A DNA stretch of 64,000 bases from Sphaerochaeta associata (GTDB taxonomy: Bacteria > Spirochaetota > Spirochaetia > Sphaerochaetales > Sphaerochaetaceae), in assembly GCF_022869165.1 (NCBI RefSeq), contig NZ_CP094929.1, positions 2,170,001 to 2,234,000 on the forward strand. The letters are read 5' to 3'. A program made the position numbers and the translations under genes. Below, piece after piece: positions 52,269-60,952 of the stretch (position 1 is its first letter; every line of letters starts with the position of its first letter). Under the pieces are notes generated by a model. It searched no databases and had not been told where the DNA came from. It worked only from the letters and a program-made list of their open reading frames with translations.

Positions 52269-53075
52269 CTATAGGTAGCGTTTCTTCTCCTGCCCGATGA
52301 CTCCGGCAAAGATTTGCACATACTGCTTGGCAGGGCTCATTGAAATCTTAGGCAGTAATACTTCCTCGATCTGGAAGAAGCCCACATCGCTGGACATTTG
52401 CACATCGATGAGAATCGGAGGCCCCTCACCCTTGCTGATGGTCACTTTCTCGATGGAGTTCGCCGAATACTTGTGAATGTCCCCGGTCTTCGGACTCGTG
52501 TTGATGCTCATCGGAATGCGGGCCCTCCCCTTTTCCATATCACAGCCGTCGGCGACCAGCAACAGTCCTGCTTCCAAGGAGTGGATTTTTCTATTCGCCA
52601 TATGACCCAACACCCCTTCAGTCGCTATCGACATTATTGCAATGCGACGACTCAGTGAGGAGGGAAGTACGACTTGCAGCAGGCGGTCCATGATCGGCCT
52701 GGCAATGACCAGTCCTGTCAACTCGTGTTCGGACCTGCCGACGCTCATCCCCAAGTCATGAAGAAAGGCTGCAAGCAACAAAGCGCACAGGCTGTCCTCG
52801 TGGCTTCCTGCCTCTTCGATCTCCAATGACGTCTTGACTCCATCCTGTTTCAACAACGACAACATCTTCACGACATTCACCGCCACCTGGCGCATATGCA
52901 CCGGGCCGTGGTCGTTGTAGTTCAGTCGCTTGATCGAGACACTGTTCGCGTAGTCCTGAATAGCCTCGATCTCCGGGTCGCTTATCAAGAGCTTCGCCAG
53001 CGCATGGCTGTCCGATCCCTCTGTAAGCAAGGATAGCAGGTGTCGTTCCAGATGATGCTCTTTTGGTGACTTCAT
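52269..53075 (-). CDS. HD-domain phosphohydrolase
   Basis: A 268-residue HD-superfamily protein. Metal ligands: YNDHGPVHMRQVAVN near 53 (first His), LLAAFLHDLGMS near 105 (HD pair), SEHELTG near 117, and HSLEAGLLLVADGCDM near 165 (Asp). This gives the H-HD-D pattern of nucleotide phosphohydrolases. The C-terminal 90 residues have no known domain. First gene of the operon with no Shine-Dalgarno; may act on a nucleotide or signal molecule. Confidence 0.8.
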   Translation of the reverse strand: MKSPKEHHLERHLLSLLTEGSDSHALAKLLISDPEIEAIQDYANSVSIKRLNYNDHGPVHMRQVAVNVVKMLSLLKQDGVKTSLEIEEAGSHEDSLCALLLAAFLHDLGMSVGRSEHELTGLVIARPIMDRLLQVVLPSSLSRRIAIMSIATEGVLGHMANRKIHSLEAGLLLVADGCDMEKGRARIPMSINTSPKTGDIHKYSANSIEKVTISKGEGPPILIDVQMSSDVGFFQIEEVLLPKISMSPAKQYVQIFAGVIGQEKKRYL

Positions 53076-53117
53076 ACCATAAGACTACAACAACTTCCGA
53101 ACAACGGAAAGAGTCAG

Positions 53118-53146
53118 TGGATAAAATGAGACAAACTGCCTATACT
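53118..53146 (+). promoter_or_regulatory. Promoter abutting the DUF1349-like gene
   Basis: TGGATA (53118-53123), 17-bp spacer, TATACT (53141-53146), then 6 nt to ATG 53153. No Shine-Dalgarno is present. Confidence 0.45.
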
Positions 53147-53152
53147 ACAGCA

Positions 53153-53674
53153 ATGAGACGAATCACAATGCGAGACTTTCGCTGGATGGGCAGACCCTTG
53201 GTCTGGGAAAAGGACTATCGAAGCGTGAAACTGGAAGTGCAAGCGCACATGGGATTGCCGTACGGGCCCCTGCTGTTGGCGGTAAGCGATGAATCATTCG
53301 ACTTTGAGGCGACAGTGAACGTCCCCCAGAAGGGTGGGTTTGCCGGCCTGTGCGTTTATCATCTGGACTCGACGTATGCAGCAGTCGGCCTTAACCGTGA
53401 AGCGATGGAAATCCATACGACCATTGCAGGTTCTCACAACAGGAGCATCATCGCCCGAACTTTTGAATGTGAAGAGGTTACCTGGCTTCTGAGACGCAGC
53501 TTGTCTCATCTGGACATAGGGTATCGACGTGGTGAGGATGAAGCAGTCTGGGTCGGCAGCTTCCAGCTTCCGGGCCTCGAGAAATCCATCAGCTTCGGCC
53601 CTTACTTTGCCAACGAAACCGATCATCCCATGCCAGGCTGGATGCATTCAATACGGTACAGCAAAGAGAGCTGA
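53153..53674 (+). CDS. DUF1349/concanavalin-like beta-sandwich protein
   Basis: A 173-residue cytoplasmic beta-rich protein. LAVSDESFDFEATVNVPQKG followed by GFAGLCVYHLDSTYAAVGL resembles the lectin-like C-terminal domain of GH43 xylosidases and DUF1349 proteins, which bind or sense sugars. ATG 53153 chosen from the promoter position; ATG 53168 (MRDF) is also in frame. Divergent from the HD-protein operon. Confidence 0.6.
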   Translation: MRRITMRDFRWMGRPLVWEKDYRSVKLEVQAHMGLPYGPLLLAVSDESFDFEATVNVPQKGGFAGLCVYHLDSTYAAVGLNREAMEIHTTIAGSHNRSIIARTFECEEVTWLLRRSLSHLDIGYRRGEDEAVWVGSFQLPGLEKSISFGPYFANETDHPMPGWMHSIRYSKES

Positions 53675-53760
53675 CCTCTACTGGTTCAAGTGATGCTCTT
53701 ATGCTACTATGAGCTATCTCCAAACGAGCCCCTTTGGAAGGGCATAAGGAAGGATCTGTC

Positions 53761-55449
53761 ATGGACGAACGTACTGAGGAGAAGACTCCCCTCAATTTTC
53801 TTGAGCGAATCATCGAGGACGACCTTGCAAACGGCAGGGTTCCCGACAACACCATAGTAACCCGGTTCCCACCTGAACCGAACGGGTATCTGCACATCGG
53901 TCACATCAAATCGATCTGCCTGAATTTCGGTCTTGCAGAAAAATACAAAGGCCGATGCCATCTCCGACTTGACGATACCAATCCCGAGAAGGAAGACATC
54001 GAGTACATCAGGTCCATCATGCGCGATATCCGCTGGCTGGGCTTCGATTGGGGCAAATACGAGTATCATGCCTCCGACTACTACCAGCAGCTCTATGAAA
54101 TCGCCGTACGTTTGATCGAGGAGGGCAAAGCCTTTGTCGACAACTTGACGGCCGAGGAGATGAAGGAATATCGCGGGACGTTGACCGAAGGCGGCAAGAA
54201 CAGCCCCTATCGCGATCGAAGCATCCAGGAGAATCTCAGGCTCTTTGAGGAGATGCGCCAGGGCAAGCACCCGGAAGGCTCGTTGGTCCTGAGGGCGAAG
54301 ATCGACATGTCCAGCCCGAACATAAACATGCGGGACCCGGTGCTCTATCGGATAAAGTTCGCTTCCCACCCCCGTACAGGCGACACATGGTGCATCTATC
54401 CGATGTACGACTTCACCCACCCCATCAGTGATGCCATCGAGGGAATCACCCACTCGATCTGCACCCTTGAGTTCGAGGACCATCGACCTGCCTACGATTG
54501 GGCCACCTCGATCGACGGCATCGACCATACCCCTCATCAGTATGAGTTCGCACGTTTGAACATCAACTATCTGGTGATGAGCAAGCGGCGTCTGCTCAAC
54601 TTGGTGAAGCTCGGCATTGTCGACGGGTGGGACGACCCACGCATGCCCACCATAAGCGGTATACGCAGACGAGGGTATTCTCCTGAATCAATGAAGGACT
54701 TTGTAAGCCGTATCGGAGTCGCCAAGGTGGAGGGCGTAGTCGACTACTCGCTGCTGGAATTCTGTGTCCGTGAGGACCTCAACAAGCGCTCAGAGCGGTT
54801 GATGGTTGTACTCGATCCCGTAAGGTTGGTCATTGACAACTATCCCGAGGGTAAGGTTGAGTATTTCGAGGCTGTAAACAATCCCGAAGACCCCGATAGC
54901 GCCACCCATCAGATTCCCTTTTCTCGTGAATTGTTCATCGAGAAGGAAGACTTCATGGAAGTTCCATCAAAAGGATACCACCGCTTGTTCATAGGAGGAG
55001 AAATCCGCCTCAAGTATGCCTACTACGTCACCGCGCACTCGGTGGTCAAGGACGAAGAGGGCAACATCGTCGAAGTACACTGCACCTACGATCCCGAATC
55101 CAGGGGAGGAACGACGCCCGATAACCGCAAGGTGAAAGGAACCAGCCACTGGGTCAGTGCCACCGAAGGCGTCACCATCGAGGCCCGCCTCTATGACAAG
55201 CTCTTCCAAACCGAATATCCAGGAGCGGCAACCGGAAACTATCTGGATGATCTAAACCCCGATTCCTTGAAAATTGTGACCAATGCAAAGGCTGAACCCG
55301 AGATTCTCAATGCCAAAGTCGGTGATTACCTGCAGTTCATCAGAAACGGATATTTCTGCAAGGACAACCACAGTGAAGGATTGGTTTTCAACCGAACCGT
55401 AACGTTGAAGGACTCCTGGGCCAAGCTCAAGCAAAAAATGGGAATGTAG
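53761..55449 (+). CDS. glnS: Glutaminyl-tRNA synthetase
   Basis: A 562-residue class I synthetase. HIGH motif in RFPPEPNGYLHIGHIKSICL near 42, LRLDDTNPEKEDIEYI near 75, the GlnRS-specific LEFEDHRPAYDWAT near 240 and KMSKS counterpart VMSKRRLLNLV near 275. Ends in the beta-barrel anticodon domain. ATG 53761 follows AAGGAAGGA; the longer frame from 53734 lacks a Shine-Dalgarno. Confidence 0.96.
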   Translation: MDERTEEKTPLNFLERIIEDDLANGRVPDNTIVTRFPPEPNGYLHIGHIKSICLNFGLAEKYKGRCHLRLDDTNPEKEDIEYIRSIMRDIRWLGFDWGKYEYHASDYYQQLYEIAVRLIEEGKAFVDNLTAEEMKEYRGTLTEGGKNSPYRDRSIQENLRLFEEMRQGKHPEGSLVLRAKIDMSSPNINMRDPVLYRIKFASHPRTGDTWCIYPMYDFTHPISDAIEGITHSICTLEFEDHRPAYDWATSIDGIDHTPHQYEFARLNINYLVMSKRRLLNLVKLGIVDGWDDPRMPTISGIRRRGYSPESMKDFVSRIGVAKVEGVVDYSLLEFCVREDLNKRSERLMVVLDPVRLVIDNYPEGKVEYFEAVNNPEDPDSATHQIPFSRELFIEKEDFMEVPSKGYHRLFIGGEIRLKYAYYVTAHSVVKDEEGNIVEVHCTYDPESRGGTTPDNRKVKGTSHWVSATEGVTIEARLYDKLFQTEYPGAATGNYLDDLNPDSLKIVTNAKAEPEILNAKVGDYLQFIRNGYFCKDNHSEGLVFNRTVTLKDSWAKLKQKMGM

Positions 55450-55461
55450 GATACATGATAC

Positions 55462-55482
55462 GGGGGACGGTGTTCGTCCCCC
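55462..55482 (+). other. GC-rich hairpin between glnS and the amidohydrolase gene
   Basis: GGGGGAC (55462-55468) pairs with GTCCCCC (55476-55482). There is no T tract, so it looks like an intercistronic stability or partial-termination hairpin. Confidence 0.5.
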
Positions 55483-55500
55483 TGCCTGCAGGGAGAGACT

Positions 55501-56739
55501 ATGGATTACTTCTTTGACCAGCACTTCCACGTCATGCATATATCCCATCCGAATCTCATCAGCTTTTTCTCATCGTTGGACACCGGCATTCCCGATCTCA
55601 TCACCAGCGGAGCACTCTCTCCCAGTTATATTCTCACGACCAAGAATAGAAAAGGCCCGGTGCTGCTCAACCGTCTTACCAATACACTGACCACCTTCGA
55701 GCAGACCATCGGGCAGACGTTGGTGATGATGGAGGATGACTTGAGAGGGGTGTTTACCTCCCATGAGGAAGGAGCACCCAGACCCGAGCTGCCCTACATC
55801 AGGGAAGGGAAACTGCACATGAGGGGCCGCGCCTATGACAAAATGGCGATGTGTCCGCTTCTCATGGATTTCTCCAGCAACCAAATCCGTAAGGAGACGT
55901 TGTATTATCCCACACCCAAGGAACAGAAAATCCTCGATTATGTTCAGGATACGCTGCAAGGCTTTGAATATTATCGCAAGGAACGTCCCGACGGCCTCTT
56001 CGAGTTCTTTCCGTTTCTAGGAATCAACCCCCCGGTCCACTCCCTCTCCTTCATCAAGGAGTTGTTGGAAACATATCTTCCAATTGATCCCAAGGGGAAG
56101 AAAAACAGGCAGTTCTACGGTATCAAGTTCTACCCCCCTCTTGGGTATGACCCGTGGCCTTCCGATGAAAAAGAGCGCGAAAAAGTTCTGTACATCTATG
56201 AATTCTGCAATCAAAACGACATCCCCATCATGACGCACTGTGATGACCAAGGTTTTCGCGGAGTTCCTGCCAAGGAAGCATGGAAGTACACCGCTCCGTC
56301 GGCCTACAAGCCGGTGCTCGCCCGCTTTCCGATGCTTCGCATCGATTTTGCCCATTACGGATGGCAATATACACCACTGCAGAAAAATCCGCTTACGGTG
56401 ATCTCAGGCCTGACCAGCAAAGTCCCCGATTCCACCTGGTTCTATGAGATTACCGAGCTGATGCTGCTCTACCCCAATATCTATGCCGATGTATCCTTCA
56501 GCGGCAGTAATCATGACTTCTATACGCTATTGGTCAACTACCTCAATTCATTGGATGAGGAACAGAGGAAGATTATTCTCAGCCGCTCGCTGTTCGGTAC
56601 CGACTTCTCAGTGAATCTGATGAAGGTGGAAAGCTACACCTCCTACTACCGGATGTTTGAACAATCACCGCTTTCCGATGACCAAGTGCATGCAATGGTT
56701 TGTGAAAATCCACTCCGTTTCATGAATTTCGGGCGTTAA
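55501..56739 (+). CDS. Amidohydrolase-family protein (PF04909-like)
   Basis: A 412-residue TIM-barrel protein. Metal-ligand candidates are DQHFHVMH at 6-13, IPIMTHCDDQG near 244, RIDFAHYGW near 280 and LFGTDFSVN near 365. The spacing suits the Amidohydro_2 group, in which some act as decarboxylases. GGGAGAG Shine-Dalgarno. It follows glnS by 51 bp and may share its transcript. Substrate not recognised. Confidence 0.75.
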   Translation: MDYFFDQHFHVMHISHPNLISFFSSLDTGIPDLITSGALSPSYILTTKNRKGPVLLNRLTNTLTTFEQTIGQTLVMMEDDLRGVFTSHEEGAPRPELPYIREGKLHMRGRAYDKMAMCPLLMDFSSNQIRKETLYYPTPKEQKILDYVQDTLQGFEYYRKERPDGLFEFFPFLGINPPVHSLSFIKELLETYLPIDPKGKKNRQFYGIKFYPPLGYDPWPSDEKEREKVLYIYEFCNQNDIPIMTHCDDQGFRGVPAKEAWKYTAPSAYKPVLARFPMLRIDFAHYGWQYTPLQKNPLTVISGLTSKVPDSTWFYEITELMLLYPNIYADVSFSGSNHDFYTLLVNYLNSLDEEQRKIILSRSLFGTDFSVNLMKVESYTSYYRMFEQSPLSDDQVHAMVCENPLRFMNFGR

Positions 56740-56762
56740 AAAGGCAGGCCTGAAGCCTGCCT
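56738..56762 (-). terminator. Terminator of the rubrerythrin gene
   Basis: On the minus strand GGCAGGC, TTCAG loop, GCCTGCC, then TTTTT. It starts 24 bp beyond the rubrerythrin stop and just after the convergent amidohydrolase stop. Confidence 0.85.
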
Positions 56763-56785
56763 CTGTAGCGCTACGATGCCTACGC

Positions 56786-57328
56786 TTAGTAATTCTTGGC
56801 AACAATCTCGAAATAGGCCTGAGGATGAGCGCAAACAGGGCACATGCCGGGAGCCTTCTTGCCGATTACAATGTGACCGCAGTTGGAGCACTTCCAAATC
56901 TGGTCGCCCTCACGGCTGAAGACCAAGGAACCTTCGACATTCTTCAGAAGGTCGAGATAGCGCTGCTCGTGGTGCTTCTCAATGGCTGCAACCATTTCAA
57001 AGAGGGTGGCAATCTTATTGAATCCTTCCTCACGGGCTTCTTTTGCGAAACCAGCATACATCTCGGTCCACTCGTAATGCTCACCGGCAGCAGCATCCTT
57101 GAGGTTGGTAGCGGTATCATGAATCTCCCCACCTTCCTGCAGAAGCTTGTACCAAATCTTGGCATGTTCCTTTTCGTTGAAAGCAGTCTCTTCAAACAGA
57201 TTGGCGATCTGCACATATCCTTCTTTCTTGGCCTGGGAAGCATAATACGTGTACTTGTTACGAGCCATGGATTCCCCTGCAAATGCGGTGTTCAGATTGG
57301 CTTCCGTCTTTGATCCTTTCAATTCCAT
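56786..57328 (-). CDS. rbr: Rubrerythrin
   Basis: A 180-residue non-haem iron peroxidase. The four-helix domain shows [25 protein letters not shown]-type [10 protein letters not shown] and the second iron pair [11 protein letters not shown]. The C-terminal rubredoxin part has [12 protein letters not shown] and [12 protein letters not shown]. It reduces hydrogen peroxide in anaerobes. AAGGAG Shine-Dalgarno. It lies 12 bp after the Fur/PerR gene and is probably its target. Confidence 0.96.
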   Translation of the reverse strand: MELKGSKTEANLNTAFAGESMARNKYTYYASQAKKEGYVQIANLFEETAFNEKEHAKIWYKLLQEGGEIHDTATNLKDAAAGEHYEWTEMYAGFAKEAREEGFNKIATLFEMVAAIEKHHEQRYLDLLKNVEGSLVFSREGDQIWKCSNCGHIVIGKKAPGMCPVCAHPQAYFEIVAKNY

Positions 57329-57339
57329 ACCTTACTCCT

Positions 57340-57744
57340 TCACTGCCTCACAGCAGCATGCTTTTTTTGACAATCGGGACAAACCCCGTTGAACACTATC
57401 TCGTAAGATTCCAGGACATATCCAAAGGTTTCCACATTCTTGGCACAGAGGTTGATGTCATCGAACACCTCAATATCGCTGACCTGTTTGCAATCCGTGC
57501 ATTGGATATGGTAATGATTGCCCAAGGTACGGTCGAAATGATCAGGTCCGCCGAGAACGCGGATGCGTTTTACCTTTCCTTCATCAACGAGCATATTTAG
57601 GTTTCGATATACTGTCGCGCGACTGATGGAAGGATGCTTCAGCACAATGTTCTCATAAATTTGCTCGGCATTGGGATGGTTTGTAGCAGTAGTAACCGCT
57701 TCCCACACCAAGCCTTTCTGTATTGTCTGTCGCTTTTCTTTCAT
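57340..57744 (-). CDS. Fur-family regulator, PerR-like
   Basis: A 134-residue regulator. Winged helix with HPNAEQIYENI and SISRATVYRNLNMLVDEG, then DHFDRTLGNHYHIQCTDC regulatory-metal residues and a CxxC pair (CTDC, CPDC) for structural zinc. ATG 57744 follows AGGAAA; the longer frame to 57810 has no support. With rubrerythrin directly downstream, a peroxide-sensing PerR role is likely. The upstream AT-rich tract could hold a PerR box, but I could not define one. Confidence 0.88.
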   Translation of the reverse strand: MKEKRQTIQKGLVWEAVTTATNHPNAEQIYENIVLKHPSISRATVYRNLNMLVDEGKVKRIRVLGGPDHFDRTLGNHYHIQCTDCKQVSDIEVFDDINLCAKNVETFGYVLESYEIVFNGVCPDCQKKHAAVRQ

Positions 57745-57836
57745 GGAATTTCCTAAATGATATAGAATCTCAATAATCATGATAGTCCAAGCTAAACCCA
57801 GTGTCAACAAGATACCGGAAAATCAGGACTTCCAAA

Positions 57837-57859
57837 AGGAACCCCAGGAAATCCTGGGG
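57837..57859 (-). terminator. Terminator of the methyltransferase gene
   Basis: On the minus strand CCCCAGG, ATTT loop, CCTGGGG, then TTCCTTTT. It lies 21 bp beyond the stop. Confidence 0.7.
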
Positions 57860-57879
57860 CTCTGCGAAGCAGGACAGCA

Positions 57880-60399
57880 TTACTTGTCCTTGTTCTTTCC
57901 TTCATCATCGAGCCAGAAGAATGAATCATTCTCATTCTCGCCCCGGGTCCTGGTTTCACGGAATTTGTCAAAACCGTACGGTTTGGGGGAAGATTTGCGT
58001 TCACGCTTCACCCTGCCTTCCGTGCCAGCCTCATCACGAGGGGCGGAGAATGCCGGACGGTCTTCGCGACTTCTGAACGAAGGACGCTCGCTTCTGTCAC
58101 CGTAGGGTCTTCTCTCTCCATAGGAGGGGCGATCACCTGAGGGTCTTCTGTCGTCACGGTCACGGAACGAGGGCCGCTCGGGCCTGTCGCCGAACGGTCT
58201 TCTCTCACCGTAGGCGGGACGATCGCCTGAGGGCCTTCTGTCGTCACGATCACCAAACGGTCTTCTTTCGTCACGATCAGGGAATGAAGGTCGTTCTGGC
58301 CTGTCGCCGAACGGTCTTCTCTCACCGTAGGCGGGACGATCACCTGAGGGTCTTCTGTCGTCGCGGTCACGGAACGAGGGACGCTCGGGTCTGTCGCCGA
58401 ACGGTCTTCTCTCACCGTAGGCGGGACGATCACCAGAGGGCCTTCTGTCGTCGCGGTCACGGAACGAGGGACGCTCGGGCCTGTCACCGAACGGTCTTCT
58501 CTCTCCGTAGGCGGGACGATCACCGGAGGGTCTTCTGTCGTCGCGGTCGCGGAACGAGGGACGCTCGGGTCTGTCTCCGAACGGTCTTCTCTCACCGTAG
58601 GCGGGACGATCGCCTGAGGGTCTTCTGTCGTCACGGTCACGGAACGAGGGACGCTCGGGCCTGTCGCCGTAGGGTCTTCTCTCACCGTAGGCGGGACGAT
58701 CACCGGAGGGTCTTCTGTCGTCGCGGTCGCGGAACGAGGGACGCTCGGGCCTGTCGCCGTAGGGTCTTCTCTCTCCGTAGGCGGGACGATCGCCTGAGGG
58801 CCTTCTGTCGTCGCGGTCGCGGAACGAGGGACGCTCGGGCCTGTCGCCGTAGGGTCTTCTCTCACCGTAGGCGGGACGATCGCCTGAGGGTCTTCTGTCG
58901 TCGCGGTCGCGGAACGAGGGACGCTCGCTTCTGTCGCCGTACGGTCTTCTCTCACCGTAGGAGGGACGATCGCCTGAGGGCCTTCTGTCGTCGCGGTCGC
59001 GGAAAGAAGGACGACGATCATCGCGTGCTCCTCTCGGTTCATCGCTTCGTCTCTCATACTCTTTTCTAGGAGCACGATCAGCCTCCGGCTGTTCAGCTTC
59101 TTCGCTCTCTTCAAAAAGCGGAGCAATATCCTCATCATCCCAGCGAAGGGTCAAAAGGTCGTCCTCCACTTCATTGGCTTCAATTTCATCAGCAGCTTCT
59201 TCGATTTCCAGTTCAAGATCAGAGGACTCTTCTTCCTGTACGGTTTCTTCTGCACTCTCTGCTACGACTTCGTCTTCTTGTACACTCTCGGCTGCAATTG
59301 CTTCTTCTTGTGCAACCTCTGCTACAATCTTTTCTTCTTGCACATCAATGTTTTTTGATACTTCTTCTTTCTTCATAATTTCATCATCCACTTGTTCTTC
59401 ACGCTGGTCTCTGCCAGCTTTTTTCTCAACGGTCCGCAGATCTGCTGCAGTAATCCGTACATCTTGTTGCTTCGTAAGCAACCACGTCCTCGCCGTTCCT
59501 AGACGGCGTGTAAACCCAGGGGCTGCAACCTGTGCTGTTATCTCTTGAACCTCAAATCCTCGAACTGCTTTCGTGTCCATCCTGAATGTTCCCAGATTTG
59601 TAGAGAACACCAGTATTCCTTCCCTCGCCAATAGTGCATTCAACACTTTCATCCAACGCTGATAATCTCTCTGGACATCAAAATCATACTCCATCTTCCT
59701 GCTGTTGGAAAAACTCGGTGGATCAAATATGATCAAGTCATATACTTTTCCACTCGACAGCGCCTCAACAACATACTGCCACGCATCGGCGGCAACACAA
59801 GGATACATTGCTGTACCATACCCATTGTCAGCAAGATTCTTTTCGGCCCATGCAGTATAGGTAGCGGACAAGTCCACCGACTCAACGCTGGCGGCCCCGC
59901 CCCTGGCTGCATACACCGAGAAGGATCCCGTATAAGAAAACAGGTTCAGCACCCTGCATCCCCGGCTCATCGACTCAACCATCATTCTCGTTTCCATGTG
60001 GTCAAGAAATAAACCGGTATCGATTCTCTTGGTCAAATCTACGGTAAAGAACAGTTCATTCTCCGTGACTTGTAAAACCAACGAAGTTTCGCCCTGCAAG
60101 CTGTGCTGTTCCTTGCCCACCCGTTTGGGTCGGCGATGGAAAATCACGCGGTCGGCCTGGATGTAAAGCATACGGGAGACGATATCGCAGCATATCCGCT
60201 CCTCCTCTTCCTCCAAGCCCTCTTCGCTGTAATCGGTGACCCTTGCATAGGGACCATAGAGATCCACAGTAACTGGGAACCTCTCAAGGTTTCGATCATA
60301 TACTCTCATACAAGTAGTGCCGCTCTTAAGCATCATACGGCGCATTTTGAGAGCATTACTCTTCAAAATCTTGCTAAAATCCTTCTCTGTGTAATCCAT
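57880..60399 (-). CDS. RlmI/RlmK-like rRNA methyltransferase with long Arg/Asp-rich repeat tail
   Basis: An 839-residue fusion. Residues 1-320 are a SAM methyltransferase: DTGLFLDHMETRMMVE near 135, SAM motif VLNLFSYTGSFSVYAARGG near 155, VDLSATYTAWAEKNL near 180 and catalytic loop LIIFDPPSFSNSRKM near 225. Residues 335-450 are strongly acidic (Glu/Val-rich). Residues 467-775 are ten near-identical 30-residue units with Arg, Asp, Pro, Ser, Tyr/Phe and Gly, followed by a basic tail. Ordinary RlmI/RlmK domains end near 390. TAGGAATG precedes ATG 60399. It has a single-gene transcript by position. Confidence 0.88.
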   Translation of the reverse strand: MDYTEKDFSKILKSNALKMRRMMLKSGTTCMRVYDRNLERFPVTVDLYGPYARVTDYSEEGLEEEEERICCDIVSRMLYIQADRVIFHRRPKRVGKEQHSLQGETSLVLQVTENELFFTVDLTKRIDTGLFLDHMETRMMVESMSRGCRVLNLFSYTGSFSVYAARGGAASVESVDLSATYTAWAEKNLADNGYGTAMYPCVAADAWQYVVEALSSGKVYDLIIFDPPSFSNSRKMEYDFDVQRDYQRWMKVLNALLAREGILVFSTNLGTFRMDTKAVRGFEVQEITAQVAAPGFTRRLGTARTWLLTKQQDVRITAADLRTVEKKAGRDQREEQVDDEIMKKEEVSKNIDVQEEKIVAEVAQEEAIAAESVQEDEVVAESAEETVQEEESSDLELEIEEAADEIEANEVEDDLLTLRWDDEDIAPLFEESEEAEQPEADRAPRKEYERRSDEPRGARDDRRPSFRDRDDRRPSGDRPSYGERRPYGDRSERPSFRDRDDRRPSGDRPAYGERRPYGDRPERPSFRDRDDRRPSGDRPAYGERRPYGDRPERPSFRDRDDRRPSGDRPAYGERRPYGDRPERPSFRDRDDRRPSGDRPAYGERRPFGDRPERPSFRDRDDRRPSGDRPAYGERRPFGDRPERPSFRDRDDRRPSGDRPAYGERRPFGDRPERPSFRDRDDRRPSGDRPAYGERRPFGDRPERPSFPDRDERRPFGDRDDRRPSGDRPAYGERRPFGDRPERPSFRDRDDRRPSGDRPSYGERRPYGDRSERPSFRSREDRPAFSAPRDEAGTEGRVKRERKSSPKPYGFDKFRETRTRGENENDSFFWLDDEGKNKDK
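58075..59001. repeat. Ten tandem 90-bp in-frame repeats
   Basis: Units of 90 bp (30 residues) spaced exactly 90 bp apart, for example at 58441, 58531, 58621, 58711, 58801 and 58891. One unit carries an extra 27 bp (58233-58300 region, residues with ERRPFG). Units differ mostly at third bases and at S/A, Y/F and S/P positions. High identity points to recent unequal exchange. Confidence 0.95.
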
Positions 60400-60478
60400 G
60401 ACATTCCTAGTAGCTCTTTCTGCAACGCAGTGTATATGCTAATATGGAAAAAAGCTAGACAAGCAAAGGATAAAAATA

Positions 60479-60952
60479 ATGGAAGAAGATGCACAAGCCT
60501 TTATCGCAGAATTGGAAACGAGGCACGAAGCACCACTGACATGGAAAACCTATGCCACTTGGTATGGAAACAATCATGAGGTATTCAGAGAATTCGGGGT
60601 TTTCTTCTATAGATGCAAAAATGCTTTCTACTTTGAGGATTTTGAAAGAAATCCGACCTTATTCGGCATAAATCTAAAGCCAAAGAAAGCAAAGGGACCA
60701 TTCATCAAGTTTGAAGGTTCCTTTCATCTTGATGAGGTGCAGGATACAAGGCCGATCCCAAAAACCCTGGCATTTAAAATAATCGAGGGAAGGCGTGATG
60801 TTACCTCAGTCAGGAATTCAAATCTCTTGGACAGAGTGTTCAGGCAAATGGTTGAGATGGTTACATTGAAAAACGGCACAGTTCACTTTTTTGAACTGAT
60901 GGATCGAAAACAGTTTGTAAAAGAGTTGCAGCACGGCAACAAGGAGGAATAG
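60479..60952 (+). CDS. Uncharacterised conserved-looking protein
   Basis: I do not recognise a family. The 157-residue product is soluble, with WKTYATWYGNNHEVFREFGV and an FYRCKNAFYFEDFERNPTLF stretch rich in aromatics. AAAGGA lies 8 nt before ATG 60479. Its stop directly abuts the GTG of the phosphomannomutase gene, so the two are translated in tandem. Confidence 0.7.
   Translation: MEEDAQAFIAELETRHEAPLTWKTYATWYGNNHEVFREFGVFFYRCKNAFYFEDFERNPTLFGINLKPKKAKGPFIKFEGSFHLDEVQDTRPIPKTLAFKIIEGRRDVTSVRNSNLLDRVFRQMVEMVTLKNGTVHFFELMDRKQFVKELQHGNKEE

Noticed and set aside
57745-57810. N-terminal extension of the PerR-like protein
   Set aside because: The extension (to 57810) is hydrophobic and unlike Fur family starts, while ATG 57744 has AGGAAA upstream.
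58075-59001. Possible CRISPR array
   Set aside because: The repeats are contiguous 90-bp coding units with no unique spacers, no leader and no cas genes.
58008-59138. Long frames on both strands across the repeat array (376 and 261 codons)
   Set aside because: A 90-bp repeat keeps every frame open by periodicity. Only the minus-strand frame joins a real methyltransferase domain, initiator and terminator.
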